DNA of 64,000 nt from Gemmatimonadota bacterium (lineage in GTDB: Bacteria > JAAXHH01). The first letter of the stretch is position 1, and the number at the start of each line of letters is the position of its first letter. The notes beneath the pieces are model-generated. The model was not told the DNA's origin. It did not search any database and worked only from the letters and a program-made list of their open reading frames with translations. The translations under genes were made by a program, and so were the position numbers. Location: NCBI GenBank assembly GCA_009841265.1, contig VXMB01000014.1:541490-605489 (forward strand), given 5' to 3'. Below are positions 45,036 through 54,078 of the stretch, one piece after another.

Positions 45036-46013
45036 ATGTGGGATGAAGTCAAGGCAGTCATCGCATCGAACCAGTCCTTCGTGATCTCCAGCCACGTCAA
45101 TCCCGATGGGGATTCGATCGGATCGGCCCTGGGGGTATACGAGTGTCTGAAGGCGCTGGGGAAGGACGCCGTCGTCGCCATGAACGACGCCATTCCCGCC
45201 GCCTATACCTGGCTGGACCCCGACGAGGAAATCCTCGCGCCCGCTTCGGAGGATGAGTCAGAGTCGGGGCGCCTAGCCGCCGCGGACGTGGTCGTCATCG
45301 TGGACGCCAACGGCTGGGACCGGCTGGGGCGGTTGCGGAAGCCGCTGGAGGAATCGGCGGCGGTCAAGATCGTGATCGACCACCATCCCTACACTGAACT
45401 GATCACGCCTTTGTCGGTGATCGACACGAAGGCGTCCTCAACGGCTGAACTGATTTACGATCTGATCGACTCGATCGGCGCGCCGCTCACGTCGAGGGCG
45501 GCGGACGCGCTGTACACGGGCATCCTGACCGATACCGTGTCGTTCCGCTTCGCCAGGAGCGCGCCGTGCGCCCATATCGTCGCGGCCAAACTCCTCTCTA
45601 CGGGCGTCGACCCGTCCCGGGTCTACGACCAGATCTACAACCGGAACACGGGCGCCCGTACCCGGCTCATGGGCCGCGCGCTCTCCGATATACAGTTTAC
45701 CGGACATGACCGAGTCGCCTGGCTGACCGTTACGCGGTCCATGATAGAGGAAACCGGCGCCCGGTCGTCGGACACGAGCGGGTTCGTGGACGTAACCATG
45801 ACCATCGCCGGCGTCGAGATCGGGATCATATTCGTGGAAGGCAAGGAAGGTACGGTCCAGATCAGCTTGCGGTCCCGGCCGGAAACCGACGTCAACCAGG
45901 TCGCCGTGGCCCTGGGCGGCGGTGGCCACAAGAACGCCGCGGGCGTAACGTACAACGGCACGCTTGAAGAAGCCGTCCGTACCGTGACGGAGGCGGCAGT
46001 CAAAGCGTTATGA
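45036..46013 (+). CDS. nrnA: DHH/DHHA1 phosphoesterase, NrnA-like (oligoribonuclease / pAp phosphatase)
   Basis: Degrades nanoRNAs and dephosphorylates pAp. It has 325 residues. The DHH domain motifs are VISSHVNPDGDSIGSALG, VVIVDANGWDRLG, KIVIDHHPY and YTGILTDTVSFRF. The DHHA1 domain ends with VALGGGGHKNAAG. The final codons (AVKAL-stop) form the first unit of a 44-bp tandem repeat that fills the space to the next gene. Confidence 0.94.
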   Translation: MWDEVKAVIASNQSFVISSHVNPDGDSIGSALGVYECLKALGKDAVVAMNDAIPAAYTWLDPDEEILAPASEDESESGRLAAADVVVIVDANGWDRLGRLRKPLEESAAVKIVIDHHPYTELITPLSVIDTKASSTAELIYDLIDSIGAPLTSRAADALYTGILTDTVSFRFARSAPCAHIVAAKLLSTGVDPSRVYDQIYNRNTGARTRLMGRALSDIQFTGHDRVAWLTVTRSMIEETGARSSDTSGFVDVTMTIAGVEIGIIFVEGKEGTVQISLRSRPETDVNQVAVALGGGGHKNAAGVTYNGTLEEAVRTVTEAAVKAL

Positions 46014-46171
46014 CTCATCGGCCGTCGCACGCCGACAGGGCAGTCAAAGCGTTATAACTCATCGGCCGTCGCACGCCGACAGGGCTGTCAAAGCGTTATA
46101 AACTGTCGACCGCCGCGCGCCGGCTGGGCAGTCAAAGCGTTGCAGAACGCCGGCCGTCGCATCCCACCGCA
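45996..46171. repeat. Four 44-bp tandem repeats filling the nrnA-PTPS gap
   Basis: Units start at 45996, 46040, 46084 and 46128 (GCAGTCAAAGCGTTATGACT in unit 1). Unit 1 contains the last five codons and stop of nrnA. Units 1-3 keep a stop (TGA, TAA, TAA). Units 1 and 2 differ by one base, and units 3 and 4 are more diverged. The array ends two bases before the next ATG. Confidence 0.93.
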
Positions 46172-46173
46172 TT

Positions 46174-46995
46174 ATGCTCATTACGCGAAAAACCCGGTTC
46201 TCGGCGGCGCATCTGTGCCGCAACCCGGGGTGGACGGAGGCCAGGAACCGGCGGGTGTACGGCTCCTGCACCGTCGGCACGGGCCACGGTCACGACTACG
46301 AAGCCGAATTCACCTTCGGGGGGCCGGTCGATCCCCGGACCGGCGTGGTCCTGAACCTGACCGAGGTCAAGCGGCTGCTGCGCGCCGTGATCGAACCGCT
46401 GGACCTGAGCCACCTGAACCACGACCACGGCGCCCTGGAGGGTCCGGCGCCGACCAGCGAAAGGCTCGTCCGGTACCTCTGGCACGCGCTGGAAGGCGGT
46501 ACCGGGCCGTGCGAACTCAAGCGCGTCCTGCTGCGCGAGAGCCGTACGAGAAACATCGCATACACCGGAGACGACAGCATGGTCCACGTCACGAGAAGCG
46601 TCGAGTTCAACGCCGCCCACCGCCTGCACAGTATAAGGTTGAGCGACGAAGAAAACGTGCGTATATTCGGTAAGTGCAACAATCCCCACGGCCACGGACA
46701 CAACTATGAACTGGAGGTGACGGTCCGCGGCCCGGTGGACGAGAAGACCGGGACGGTCATCGACATGGGGCGTTTCGATGAGGTCCTGCAGAAGGAAGTC
46801 GTGGATCGCTACGACCATCGCCACCTGAACCGGGACCTGGAGGAATTCAGGACGGTCAATCCGACATCGGAGGAATTGCTCAGGGTGATCTGGAAGCGGC
46901 TTCTTCCATGCTTCGATACCCCTTCGCTCTACCGGATTCGCCTGGTGGAGACGTCCAAGAACGCTTTCGAATACTATGGCGAGGAGGACCGGTGA
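46174..46995 (+). CDS. Two-domain 6-pyruvoyl-tetrahydropterin synthase / QueD family protein
   Basis: Tandem fusion of two PTPS domains (~1-132 and ~136-273; 273 residues). Domain 2 is complete: [25 protein letters not shown] (catalytic Cys and zinc His residues), YDHRHLN (catalytic Asp-His) and [11 protein letters not shown]. Domain 1 keeps FSAAH, the Cys and HGHDYE but has LDLSHLN where DH is expected, so it may be inactive. Product could be 6-pyruvoyl-THP or 6-carboxy-THP (queuosine). It overlaps folE, whose product is the substrate. Confidence 0.9.
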   Translation: MLITRKTRFSAAHLCRNPGWTEARNRRVYGSCTVGTGHGHDYEAEFTFGGPVDPRTGVVLNLTEVKRLLRAVIEPLDLSHLNHDHGALEGPAPTSERLVRYLWHALEGGTGPCELKRVLLRESRTRNIAYTGDDSMVHVTRSVEFNAAHRLHSIRLSDEENVRIFGKCNNPHGHGHNYELEVTVRGPVDEKTGTVIDMGRFDEVLQKEVVDRYDHRHLNRDLEEFRTVNPTSEELLRVIWKRLLPCFDTPSLYRIRLVETSKNAFEYYGEEDR

Positions 46996-47552
46996 CCACG
47001 ATGGACCCGATCGAGGGATTGACGAGGTCGCTGCTAGCGGAGATCGGCGAGGACCCGGACCGGGACGGCCTCAGGCGCACGCCCCTGCGCGTGGCGCAGT
47101 CCCTGCGGTTTCTGACCCAGGGTTATGACAAAAGCATTGAAACCGTCCTGAACGGCGCTATCTATGAAGAGGATTGCGACGAGATGGTACTGGTGAAGGA
47201 TATCGAGTTCTTTTCACTGTGCGAGCACCATATGCTGCCCTTCTTCGGCCAGTGCCATATCGCTTACATTCCCAACGGCAAGATCATCGGGCTGGGCAAG
47301 ATCCCCCGCATCGTGGACGTCTTCGCAAGGCGGCTCCAGTTGCAGGAACGCCTGACCTTCCAGATCGCCCAGACCCTGCAGGCCTGTCTCGATCCCCTGG
47401 GGGTGGCCGTCGTCATGGAAGCCGGCCACCTCTGCATGATGATGCGCGGCGTGGAGAAACAGCACTCCAAGGCGACGACGAGCGCTATGCTCGGCGTGTT
47501 CAGGGATGATCGCAGCACCCGGATGGAATTCCTCGACCTGACACGGTCGTAG
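46992..47552 (+). CDS. folE: GTP cyclohydrolase I
   Basis: Forms 7,8-dihydroneopterin triphosphate from GTP for folate, pterin or queuosine synthesis. It has 186 residues from a GTG overlapping the PTPS stop, with GAGGAGG five bases upstream. Zinc ligands are in [24 protein letters not shown] (in part [18 protein letters not shown]) and the later Cys in [25 protein letters not shown] completes the active site. An ATG at 47001 is a less well-spaced alternative. Confidence 0.96.
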   Translation: MTTMDPIEGLTRSLLAEIGEDPDRDGLRRTPLRVAQSLRFLTQGYDKSIETVLNGAIYEEDCDEMVLVKDIEFFSLCEHHMLPFFGQCHIAYIPNGKIIGLGKIPRIVDVFARRLQLQERLTFQIAQTLQACLDPLGVAVVMEAGHLCMMMRGVEKQHSKATTSAMLGVFRDDRSTRMEFLDLTRS

Positions 47553-47584
47553 CGTTGGGGACTCAATACGCACGGAGGCGACCG

Positions 47585-49030
47585 ATGAACAAAGACCAGC
47601 TCGTTGAACGGCTAGCGGCCGTGCTGGGCCGGGAGAACGTCATCGACGCGCCCGACCAGTTGATCGTCTACGAATGCGACGGGCTGACCATCGACCGGAA
47701 CGTCCCGCACGCCGTCGTCTACCCCACCACGACGGAGGACGTCGCGGCCGTGGTCCGGATTCTCCATGAAGCGCGGATTCCCTTCGTTGCGCGCGGCGCG
47801 GGCACCGGCCTGAGCGGCGGGAGCCTGCCGCCCGACGGCGGGGTCATGATCGCGCTGACTAAAATGAACCGCATCGTGGAGGTCGACTTCCGCAACCAGC
47901 GGGCGCTGGTGGAAGCCGGCGTGGTCAACCTGCACCTGTCGAAAGAGACCGGTAAGCAGGGCTATCACTTCGTGCCGGACCCCTCGAGCCAGTACGCCTG
48001 CACCATCGGAGGCAACATCGCCGAGAATTCGGGCGGTCCCCACACCCTGAAGTACGGGGTTACGACCAACCACACCCTGGGCGTGGAAGTGGTCCTGCCG
48101 GACGGGCGGATCACCTGGTTCGGCGGCAAGGCGGAAGACGCCGTGGGTTACGACCTGCGCGGTCTGCTGATCGGATCCGAGGGCATGCTGGGCATCGTTA
48201 CACGGGCGTGGGTCAAGCTGACCCGCCTGCCCCAGGCCTGGCGGACGTTCCTGGTGGTATTCGACCAGGTGGAAGACGCATCGCGCGCCGTCGCCGGCGT
48301 CGTGGCGCGCGGGATCGTACCTTCGGCCCTCGAGATGATCGACAAGGTCGCCATCGGCGCCATCGAGGCGGCCTACCAATTCGGATTTCCCCTGGATGCC
48401 GAAGCCGTGCTGATCATCGAACTCGAGGGTCACGAGGCGGGCCTGGACACCCAGGCCGAAGCGGTGGCCGAGGTCTGCCGGGAGAACCGGGCCAGCGATA
48501 TCCGCACCGCGGAGGACGACAAGGAACGCGCCCTGCTGTGGATGAGCCGCAAGCGGGCCTTCGGCGCCATGGGGCGCCTGAGTCCCAGCTACTACGTGCA
48601 GGACGGCGTGGTACCGCGCACGAAGATCCCGGACATCATGCGGGTCATCCAGGCGACGGCCGGGAAATACGAACTGCTGATCGGCAATGTATTCCACGCA
48701 GGGGACGGCAACATCCATCCCTGTATCGCGTACGACGACCGGGACGAGGAACAGGCGCGGAAGACCGTGGAGGCCAGCAACGAGATACTGCGGGCCTGCG
48801 TCGACCTGGGCGGATCCATCACCGGGGAACACGGCATCGGATACGAAAAAGTCGACCTGATGCCCCTGATCTTCAATGAAACGGATATCGAGGCCATGGA
48901 GACGGTCAAGGCGGTGTTCGACGAGGAGAACCTCAGCAATCCCGGCAAGATGTTTCCCACGAACCGATCCTGCATCGGATGCGGAACGGCGGAGCTGAAA
49001 TACACCAACCGCCAGGCGGCGCTGCTATAG
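47585..49030 (+). CDS. glcD: FAD-linked oxidase, glycolate oxidase subunit GlcD
   Basis: Flavoprotein that oxidises a 2-hydroxyacid (glycolate or D-lactate). It has 481 residues from ATG behind GGAGG. The PCMH FAD domain (~40-215) has FVARGAGTGLSGGSLPPDGG and CTIGGNIAENSGGPHTLKYG. The C-terminal cap contains NVFHAGDGNIHP and GSITGEHGIGYEK with substrate-binding His residues. It is followed by glcE, but the iron-sulfur subunit glcF is not in the cluster. Confidence 0.93.
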   Translation: MNKDQLVERLAAVLGRENVIDAPDQLIVYECDGLTIDRNVPHAVVYPTTTEDVAAVVRILHEARIPFVARGAGTGLSGGSLPPDGGVMIALTKMNRIVEVDFRNQRALVEAGVVNLHLSKETGKQGYHFVPDPSSQYACTIGGNIAENSGGPHTLKYGVTTNHTLGVEVVLPDGRITWFGGKAEDAVGYDLRGLLIGSEGMLGIVTRAWVKLTRLPQAWRTFLVVFDQVEDASRAVAGVVARGIVPSALEMIDKVAIGAIEAAYQFGFPLDAEAVLIIELEGHEAGLDTQAEAVAEVCRENRASDIRTAEDDKERALLWMSRKRAFGAMGRLSPSYYVQDGVVPRTKIPDIMRVIQATAGKYELLIGNVFHAGDGNIHPCIAYDDRDEEQARKTVEASNEILRACVDLGGSITGEHGIGYEKVDLMPLIFNETDIEAMETVKAVFDEENLSNPGKMFPTNRSCIGCGTAELKYTNRQAALL

Positions 49031-49054
49031 ACACGAAGGCACTCAGGTTCCCCC

Positions 49055-50512
49055 ATGTCCGATGAGGTGCTGCACAGCAGGCTCGGATCCCTCGTGGACG
49101 GCTATGCCCCGGCGAGCCCGGAAGCGCTGGCCTCCCATGCCGTGGAAGGGGTCGTTCCCTCGGCCGTCGTGGCCCCGGGAAGCGTGGAATCGCTCGCGGC
49201 CACCGTGCAGATGGCTTCGGAACTGGGTTTCGCCGTCATCCCGCGGGGCGGCGGCACCAAGATAGACTTCGGCCATCCGCCCTCCCGCGCAGACATCGTG
49301 GTTTCCCTGGAACGACTGAACCGGATCGTCGCGCACGAGCCCGCGGACCAGACGGCCACGGTGGAGGCCGGCATTACCATGGCCGGACTGCAGGCCGGGC
49401 TGGGGAAACGGGGCCAGTATCTGCCGCTGGACCCGCCCCACGGCGACGCGGGGACGCTGGGCGGGGCGCTCGCCACCAATGCCTCGGGCGTGCTCAGGAC
49501 TGCCTTCGGCACGGCCAGGGACCTGGTCATCGGCGCCCGGGTGGTTCAGGCGGACGGCACCGTCGTCCGGTCCGGGGGGCAGGTCGTCAAGAACGTGGCA
49601 GGTTACGACCTGAATAAGATGTACATCGGGTCGCTCGGCACGCTCGGCATCCTGGCGGAAGTGAACCTGAAGCTGCAGCCCCTGCCGGCGGCTGGCAGGC
49701 TCCTCATCGGGACCATGGCGGAGATCGGGGAGGCGGCCGAATGCGCCTTCCGGGTCATGGATTCGGAGGTCATGCCCTCCTTCCTGGAAGTGGCCAGTCC
49801 CGCCACCCGCTCTCTCCTCACCGGGGAGGCCGCCGGGCTCGGGGCCGGGTCCGGGGCGGACGGCAGCGGGGTCCGGACGGATGGCGTTGGGGCCGGGTCC
49901 CGATCATACAGCGGCGGGGACGGCGGCATCCGGGACAACCAGGACTTCGCCGTCGTCGCGGGAATGATCGGCACGGATGAGACGGTGGACTGGCAGGCCG
50001 GGGAATGCGAGCGGATCTTCCGGGATTCAGGGGCGGCCGCAGTTATGACCGTGGACGGAGACGGATACCGACGGGTGCTGGACGGGATGCGGGCTTTTCC
50101 AGGAGGCGGTCTCCTGCCCCAGGGCATGGGACCCGGGGTGACCTGCCGGGCCGGCGTTACGCCGGACGGGGTGGAAGCACTCTTCCGGCTGGCGGACGAA
50201 GGCTGCCGGCGCCTGTCCATCGGCTGCGGCCTGCTTTCTCATTTCGCGAGCGGTCACGTGGCCTTCGTCTTCTACCGGGACGGGACGTTCCCGGAATCAG
50301 ATTACGATGGGTTGGCGAGCCTGTTCGAGACCCTGCGGAACGCTTCGGAAGAACAGGGCGTCTTCGTGGTGGAACACGCCCCCGCCGCCCTGAAGGAACG
50401 GGTCGGCGTCTGGGGTTCGACCCGCGGGAACCGGCACATCATGGAAATGCTCAAAAAACGTTTCGACCCGAAGGGCACGCTGAACCCTGGACGGTTCGTC
50501 GACGGCATCTGA
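49055..50512 (+). CDS. glcE: FAD-binding glycolate oxidase subunit GlcE with Gly-rich insertion
   Basis: Second FAD-binding subunit. It has 485 residues, longer than the usual ~350-420. FAD-binding motifs are VIPRGGGTKIDFGHPPSRAD and GDAGTLGGALATNASGVLR. The C-terminus ends RHIMEMLKKRFDPKGTLNPGRFV. The extra length includes a Gly/Ser-rich insertion at ~252-295 (GLGAGSGADGSGVRTDGVGAG) encoded by imperfect DNA repeats near 49835-49900. The gene is 24 bp after glcD and probably cotranscribed. Confidence 0.9.
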   Translation: MSDEVLHSRLGSLVDGYAPASPEALASHAVEGVVPSAVVAPGSVESLAATVQMASELGFAVIPRGGGTKIDFGHPPSRADIVVSLERLNRIVAHEPADQTATVEAGITMAGLQAGLGKRGQYLPLDPPHGDAGTLGGALATNASGVLRTAFGTARDLVIGARVVQADGTVVRSGGQVVKNVAGYDLNKMYIGSLGTLGILAEVNLKLQPLPAAGRLLIGTMAEIGEAAECAFRVMDSEVMPSFLEVASPATRSLLTGEAAGLGAGSGADGSGVRTDGVGAGSRSYSGGDGGIRDNQDFAVVAGMIGTDETVDWQAGECERIFRDSGAAAVMTVDGDGYRRVLDGMRAFPGGGLLPQGMGPGVTCRAGVTPDGVEALFRLADEGCRRLSIGCGLLSHFASGHVAFVFYRDGTFPESDYDGLASLFETLRNASEEQGVFVVEHAPAALKERVGVWGSTRGNRHIMEMLKKRFDPKGTLNPGRFVDGI

Positions 50513-50530
50513 CTAAAGGGAGGACTCCAC

Positions 50531-51790
50531 ATGAAACTGCCCACATTCAGGGAGATACGCCAGCGGTTCGACGCGCCTTTTGTCGAGGACATCGCCGGAA
50601 CGTCCGAAGGGGAGGTCGCTCGCATGATCGAGGAGACGGGCCTGCGCGCCGGGTCCACGGTGGCCGTCGCCACCGGCAGCCGGGGGATCGGCAACATCGC
50701 GGTCATCGTAAAGAGCGTGGTCGCCGCCCTGGCAAATGCCGGCCTGAAACCCTTCGTCGTGCCGGCCATGGGCAGCCACGGCGGGGCGACCTCGGAAGGT
50801 CAGCGCCGCGTACTGGAGAACTACGGCATCCACGAGGCGGCGACGGGGTGTCCCATCCGCTCCGACATCGAGCCGGCGAGTCTCGGAGAGACCGCGGACG
50901 GGCTTCCGGTCTACCTGGACCGAAACGCCCTCGGCGCCGACCACATCGTGGTGGTCAACCGTGTGAAACCCCATACGGACTTCAAAGGCTCGGTCGGCAG
51001 CGGCCTCATGAAGATGCTGGCCATCGGGCTGGGCAAGCAGAAAGGCGCCAGCTACTATCACGGCGCGGTTTTCGAATACGGGTTCGAACACATGATCTCG
51101 ACCGTGTCGCAGCACGTGCTCGAGCACGCGCCCGTGGCCTTCGGGCTGGCCATTATCGAGAACGCCTACGACCAGACCGCGCACCTCATCGGCGTCCCGG
51201 CAGGTGTCCTGCAGCAGGAAGAACGCCGGCTGTTCCAGGAGGCGCAGCGCCTCATGCCCCGCCTGCCGTCCGACGACATCGACATCCTGATCGTCGACGA
51301 GATGGGCAAGAACATCAGCGGGACCGGAATGGACACGAACATCATCGGCCGGCGCATGCAGAATTTCGAGACTGAGCCCGCGAACCCGCGGATCCTGCGG
51401 ATCATCGTCCGCGACCTGACGCCCGAGAGCGAGGGCAATGCCGTAGGCATCGGGCTGGCCGATTTCACCACCCGCCGCCTGGTGGACAAGATCAACCACC
51501 AGTATACCTACGTCAATTCCATCACGGGCATGAGTCCGCAGAAGTCCCGCATCCCCGTGTTCCTGGACACGGACCGCGAGGTCATCGAGGCCGCCTTCTC
51601 CACCATCGGCATGAAACCGCCCGGCGAGGGACGCGCCGTCCGCATACGGAACACGCTTTCCCTCGGTCGCGTCGAGGTTTCCGAGGCCCTGTCCGACGAG
51701 CTGGCCGGCCGGGACGACATCGAAATCACGGACCGCCGCGGTCCGTTGGAGTTCGACGAACAGGGCACCCTGGCGGCCCTGCCCGGCTGA
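50531..51790 (+). CDS. Lactate racemase-like (LarA N-terminal domain, DUF2088) protein
   Basis: The 419-residue protein shows the LarA-type pattern: VATGSRGIGNIAVIVK, PAMGSHGGATSEGQ with a conserved His, and VVNRVKPHTDFKGSVGSGLMKM with another His. LarA needs a nickel-pincer cofactor; larBCE are not in the window. Directly following glcDE, it may racemise or otherwise convert a 2-hydroxyacid for oxidation, but many DUF2088 proteins have unknown substrates. AAAGGGAGGA precedes the ATG. The stop lies in a 23-bp tandem repeat. Confidence 0.82.
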   Translation: MKLPTFREIRQRFDAPFVEDIAGTSEGEVARMIEETGLRAGSTVAVATGSRGIGNIAVIVKSVVAALANAGLKPFVVPAMGSHGGATSEGQRRVLENYGIHEAATGCPIRSDIEPASLGETADGLPVYLDRNALGADHIVVVNRVKPHTDFKGSVGSGLMKMLAIGLGKQKGASYYHGAVFEYGFEHMISTVSQHVLEHAPVAFGLAIIENAYDQTAHLIGVPAGVLQQEERRLFQEAQRLMPRLPSDDIDILIVDEMGKNISGTGMDTNIIGRRMQNFETEPANPRILRIIVRDLTPESEGNAVGIGLADFTTRRLVDKINHQYTYVNSITGMSPQKSRIPVFLDTDREVIEAAFSTIGMKPPGEGRAVRIRNTLSLGRVEVSEALSDELAGRDDIEITDRRGPLEFDEQGTLAALPG

Positions 51791-51849
51791 CGCGGTGACC
51801 CCTGCCTGGCTGACGCGGCGACCCCTGTCCGGCGGACGCGGTGACCCCT
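51781..51849. repeat. Three 23-bp tandem repeats across the larA-like stop codon
   Basis: Units start at 51781, 51804 and 51827 (GCCCGGCTGACGCGGTGACC first). Unit 1 holds the PG-stop codons. TGA is kept in unit 2 and is GGA in unit 3. The array ends 16 bp before the sigma-factor promoter. Confidence 0.88.
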
Positions 51850-51864
51850 GCCGCCTGTTTTTTG

Positions 51865-51892
51865 TTGACAACTTTCCTATTTTATGTATGTT
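51865..51892 (+). promoter_or_regulatory. Sigma-70-type promoter of the sigma factor gene
   Basis: TTGACA (51865-51870), 16-bp AT-rich spacer and TATGTT (51887-51892), 140 bp upstream of the GTG start. Confidence 0.6.
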
Positions 51893-52031
51893 AGTAAACT
51901 TGCCGGTTTTTCGGCAGCGTGTGCCGGTCAGCCCGGGCCGTCCGGAACGTACGAACGGGCGGGAGATTCCGGTCAAGTGGGGACGAAAACGTCCCTGAAG
52001 TCAAACGGTTAAACAGGAGTTGTCACAGCAC

Positions 52032-52892
52032 GTGAGTACAATAACTAAAACCCATTCGGCGGCGACGGAAGACCGGTCTCTCGACCTCTACCTGCAGGAA
52101 ATCGGCAACGTGCCGCTTCTGATGGCCGAAGAAGAAACCGAACTGGCCCGGTCGGTCCGGGCCGGAGACCAGAAGGCGCTGGAGAAGCTTACGTCGTCCA
52201 ATCTCCGGTTCGTGGTCAGCGTGGCCAAGCAATACCAGAACCAGGGCCTTTCCCTGTCCGACCTGATCAACGAAGGCAATATCGGGCTGATCAAGGCGGC
52301 CAAGCGGTTTGACGAGACCAAGGGCTTCAAGTTCATTTCCTACGCGGTCTGGTGGATCCGGCAGTCCATTCTCCAGGCGCTCGCCGAGCAGTCCCGCATC
52401 GTGCGGCTTCCGTTGAGCCGGGTCGGCACGCTCCACAAGATCGGCCGGCTTTCCAGTGAATTCGAGCAGGAGTTCGGGCGCGAGCCCAGCACCGAGGAGA
52501 TCGCCGAGGAGCTGGACATGAATCCCGGCGACGTGAAAGACACGATGCGCATCGCGAGCCGTCACGTGTCGCTGGACGCGCCGCTCAAGACGGGTGAAGA
52601 CAACCGGTTGCTGGACCTCATCGAGGACGACGACCAGGATGCGCCGGACGAGGCGCTCATGGTGGATGCGCTCAAAGATGAGATCTTCAGGGCGCTCGGG
52701 TCCCTGACCAAGCGGGAGGCGGCCGTGATCGCCTTGTATTACGGCATTAACATGGAAAGATCCTATACCCTCGAGGAGATCGGGACGCGGTTCAGTCTCA
52801 CGAGGGAGCGCGTGCGCCAGATCAAGGAGAAGGCACTGCGCAGGCTTCGCCACGTCTCCAGGAGCCAGAAGCTCCGGGCTTATCTGAACTGA
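52032..52892 (+). CDS. RNA polymerase sigma factor, RpoD/SigA family without region 1.1
   Basis: The 286-residue sigma-70 protein has region 1.2 ([13 protein letters not shown]), region 2 ([39 protein letters not shown], in part [20 protein letters not shown]; then [17 protein letters not shown]), region 3 and region 4 ([29 protein letters not shown]). It lacks the acidic region 1.1, so it may be a short primary or a group 2 (RpoS/HrdA-like) sigma. I take the GTG at 52032 with AGGAG 12 bases upstream; a TTG at 52020 abuts that site too closely. Confidence 0.92.
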   Translation: MSTITKTHSAATEDRSLDLYLQEIGNVPLLMAEEETELARSVRAGDQKALEKLTSSNLRFVVSVAKQYQNQGLSLSDLINEGNIGLIKAAKRFDETKGFKFISYAVWWIRQSILQALAEQSRIVRLPLSRVGTLHKIGRLSSEFEQEFGREPSTEEIAEELDMNPGDVKDTMRIASRHVSLDAPLKTGEDNRLLDLIEDDDQDAPDEALMVDALKDEIFRALGSLTKREAAVIALYYGINMERSYTLEEIGTRFSLTRERVRQIKEKALRRLRHVSRSQKLRAYLN

Positions 52893-52991
52893 TCGATCCC
52901 CATCTCCGGCGCGGCGGGATCCACCCCGGACACCCCGCCGCATATCCGCCCGCGGTAGCGCCGTACCGGCCGCCGGGGCGCGGAGAACGGC

Positions 52992-53918
52992 ATGCTGCGA
53001 CGAAAGTTCGTTTCATTCATACATTTACCGGCCAATGCCCGGGACGAATCCCGGGAGTACGGCCTCCTTCCGGTCCTGGCGGGTCTCGCCGTCCTGGTGC
53101 TTCTGATGGTGGCTGGATGGCATATCGGCGCGTCCTACCTGACGACCTTGTTGGACGACGGCGCCCTGACGGAACGGGAGCGAGAGAACAACCGTCTGCG
53201 GGAACAGTTGAGCGCCCTGCATGAGTTGGACGGTACGCTCGAATCGCGGATTGAGAATCTGTCGGAACGCGCGGCGGATATCGACAAGATCGTCCACGGG
53301 CCCGATGCACCCGATCCGCTTGCTCCGCATGGCCCGGTTGCCGGCGCCGAAGAATCCACACCGGCCCAGGCATCCGTCGAGTGGACACAATCGCCCGCCG
53401 CGGCCATAGACCGGATCGGCGGACGGATCGACCGGTTACTGGACGAAACCCGTGCGGAGCTGGCCAGCCTGCGGTCCGTCGAAGCGGCATCCAGGGCTGA
53501 CGAGGCCTACTGGCGCGGAATCCCTATCATCTCGCCGGTGCAGGGACCGGTTTCGAGACCGTTCGGTACGACGCGTAACCTGCTGAGCGACGAGGTGCGC
53601 GTACACGGCGGACTGGACATCGCCGCGAACAAGGACGAGCCGGTGCGGGCCACGGCGTTCGGCGTGGTCTCACGGACCGGCGTGAACGCGAGTCTCGGCA
53701 GGTACGTGGACATCAACCATCAGAACGGGTACGTCACGCGTTACGGCCACCTCTCCCAAGTGCTGGTCGAACGCCGGAAACGGGTGGAACGCGGGGAGGT
53801 CATCGGGCTGGTCGGAATGACCGGAAAGACCAGCGGATACCACATACATTACGAGGTCCATCATGAAGGCCGCATCCTCGATCCGTCAACCTGGTTCTTC
53901 CCGGAAAGGGGCCTGTGA
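52992..53918 (+). CDS. M23 (LytM) family metallopeptidase, membrane anchored
   Basis: Peptidoglycan hydrolase-like protein of 308 residues. It has one N-terminal transmembrane segment (~25-45, LLPVLAGLAVLVLLMVAG), a coiled coil (~60-100) and a C-terminal LytM domain. The zinc ligands are intact: RVHGGLDIAANKDEP (H and D) and YHIHYEVHHEG (HxH). Family members act directly or as amidase activators of the EnvC type; the intact ligands argue for catalysis. A paralogue follows at 54079. Confidence 0.9.
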   Translation: MLRRKFVSFIHLPANARDESREYGLLPVLAGLAVLVLLMVAGWHIGASYLTTLLDDGALTERERENNRLREQLSALHELDGTLESRIENLSERAADIDKIVHGPDAPDPLAPHGPVAGAEESTPAQASVEWTQSPAAAIDRIGGRIDRLLDETRAELASLRSVEAASRADEAYWRGIPIISPVQGPVSRPFGTTRNLLSDEVRVHGGLDIAANKDEPVRATAFGVVSRTGVNASLGRYVDINHQNGYVTRYGHLSQVLVERRKRVERGEVIGLVGMTGKTSGYHIHYEVHHEGRILDPSTWFFPERGL

Positions 53919-53955
53919 GCCGGCCTCCGGTTGACGGAAATTCCTCAAAAAAAGT

Positions 53956-53985
53956 TTGACACGAGGCGTGGTACGCTGCATTTTA
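53956..53985 (+). promoter_or_regulatory. Possible promoter of the second M23 gene
   Basis: TTGACA (53956-53961) precedes a CATTTTAAG stretch at a 17-19 bp spacing, about 95 bp upstream of the TTG start. The -10 match is poor. Confidence 0.35.
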
Positions 53986-54078
53986 AGTCACATATAGTCG
54001 CGATAAGTGGTTTAATCGCATAGACTAAGATTTGTCCGGCAACTATTTTGCCTGGCAATAGTTTCAGGAATTGAAGTT

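Noticed and set aside
45996..46171. CRISPR array
   Set aside because: Units are contiguous with no variable spacers and no cas genes; this is a tandem repeat. The same holds for the other arrays.
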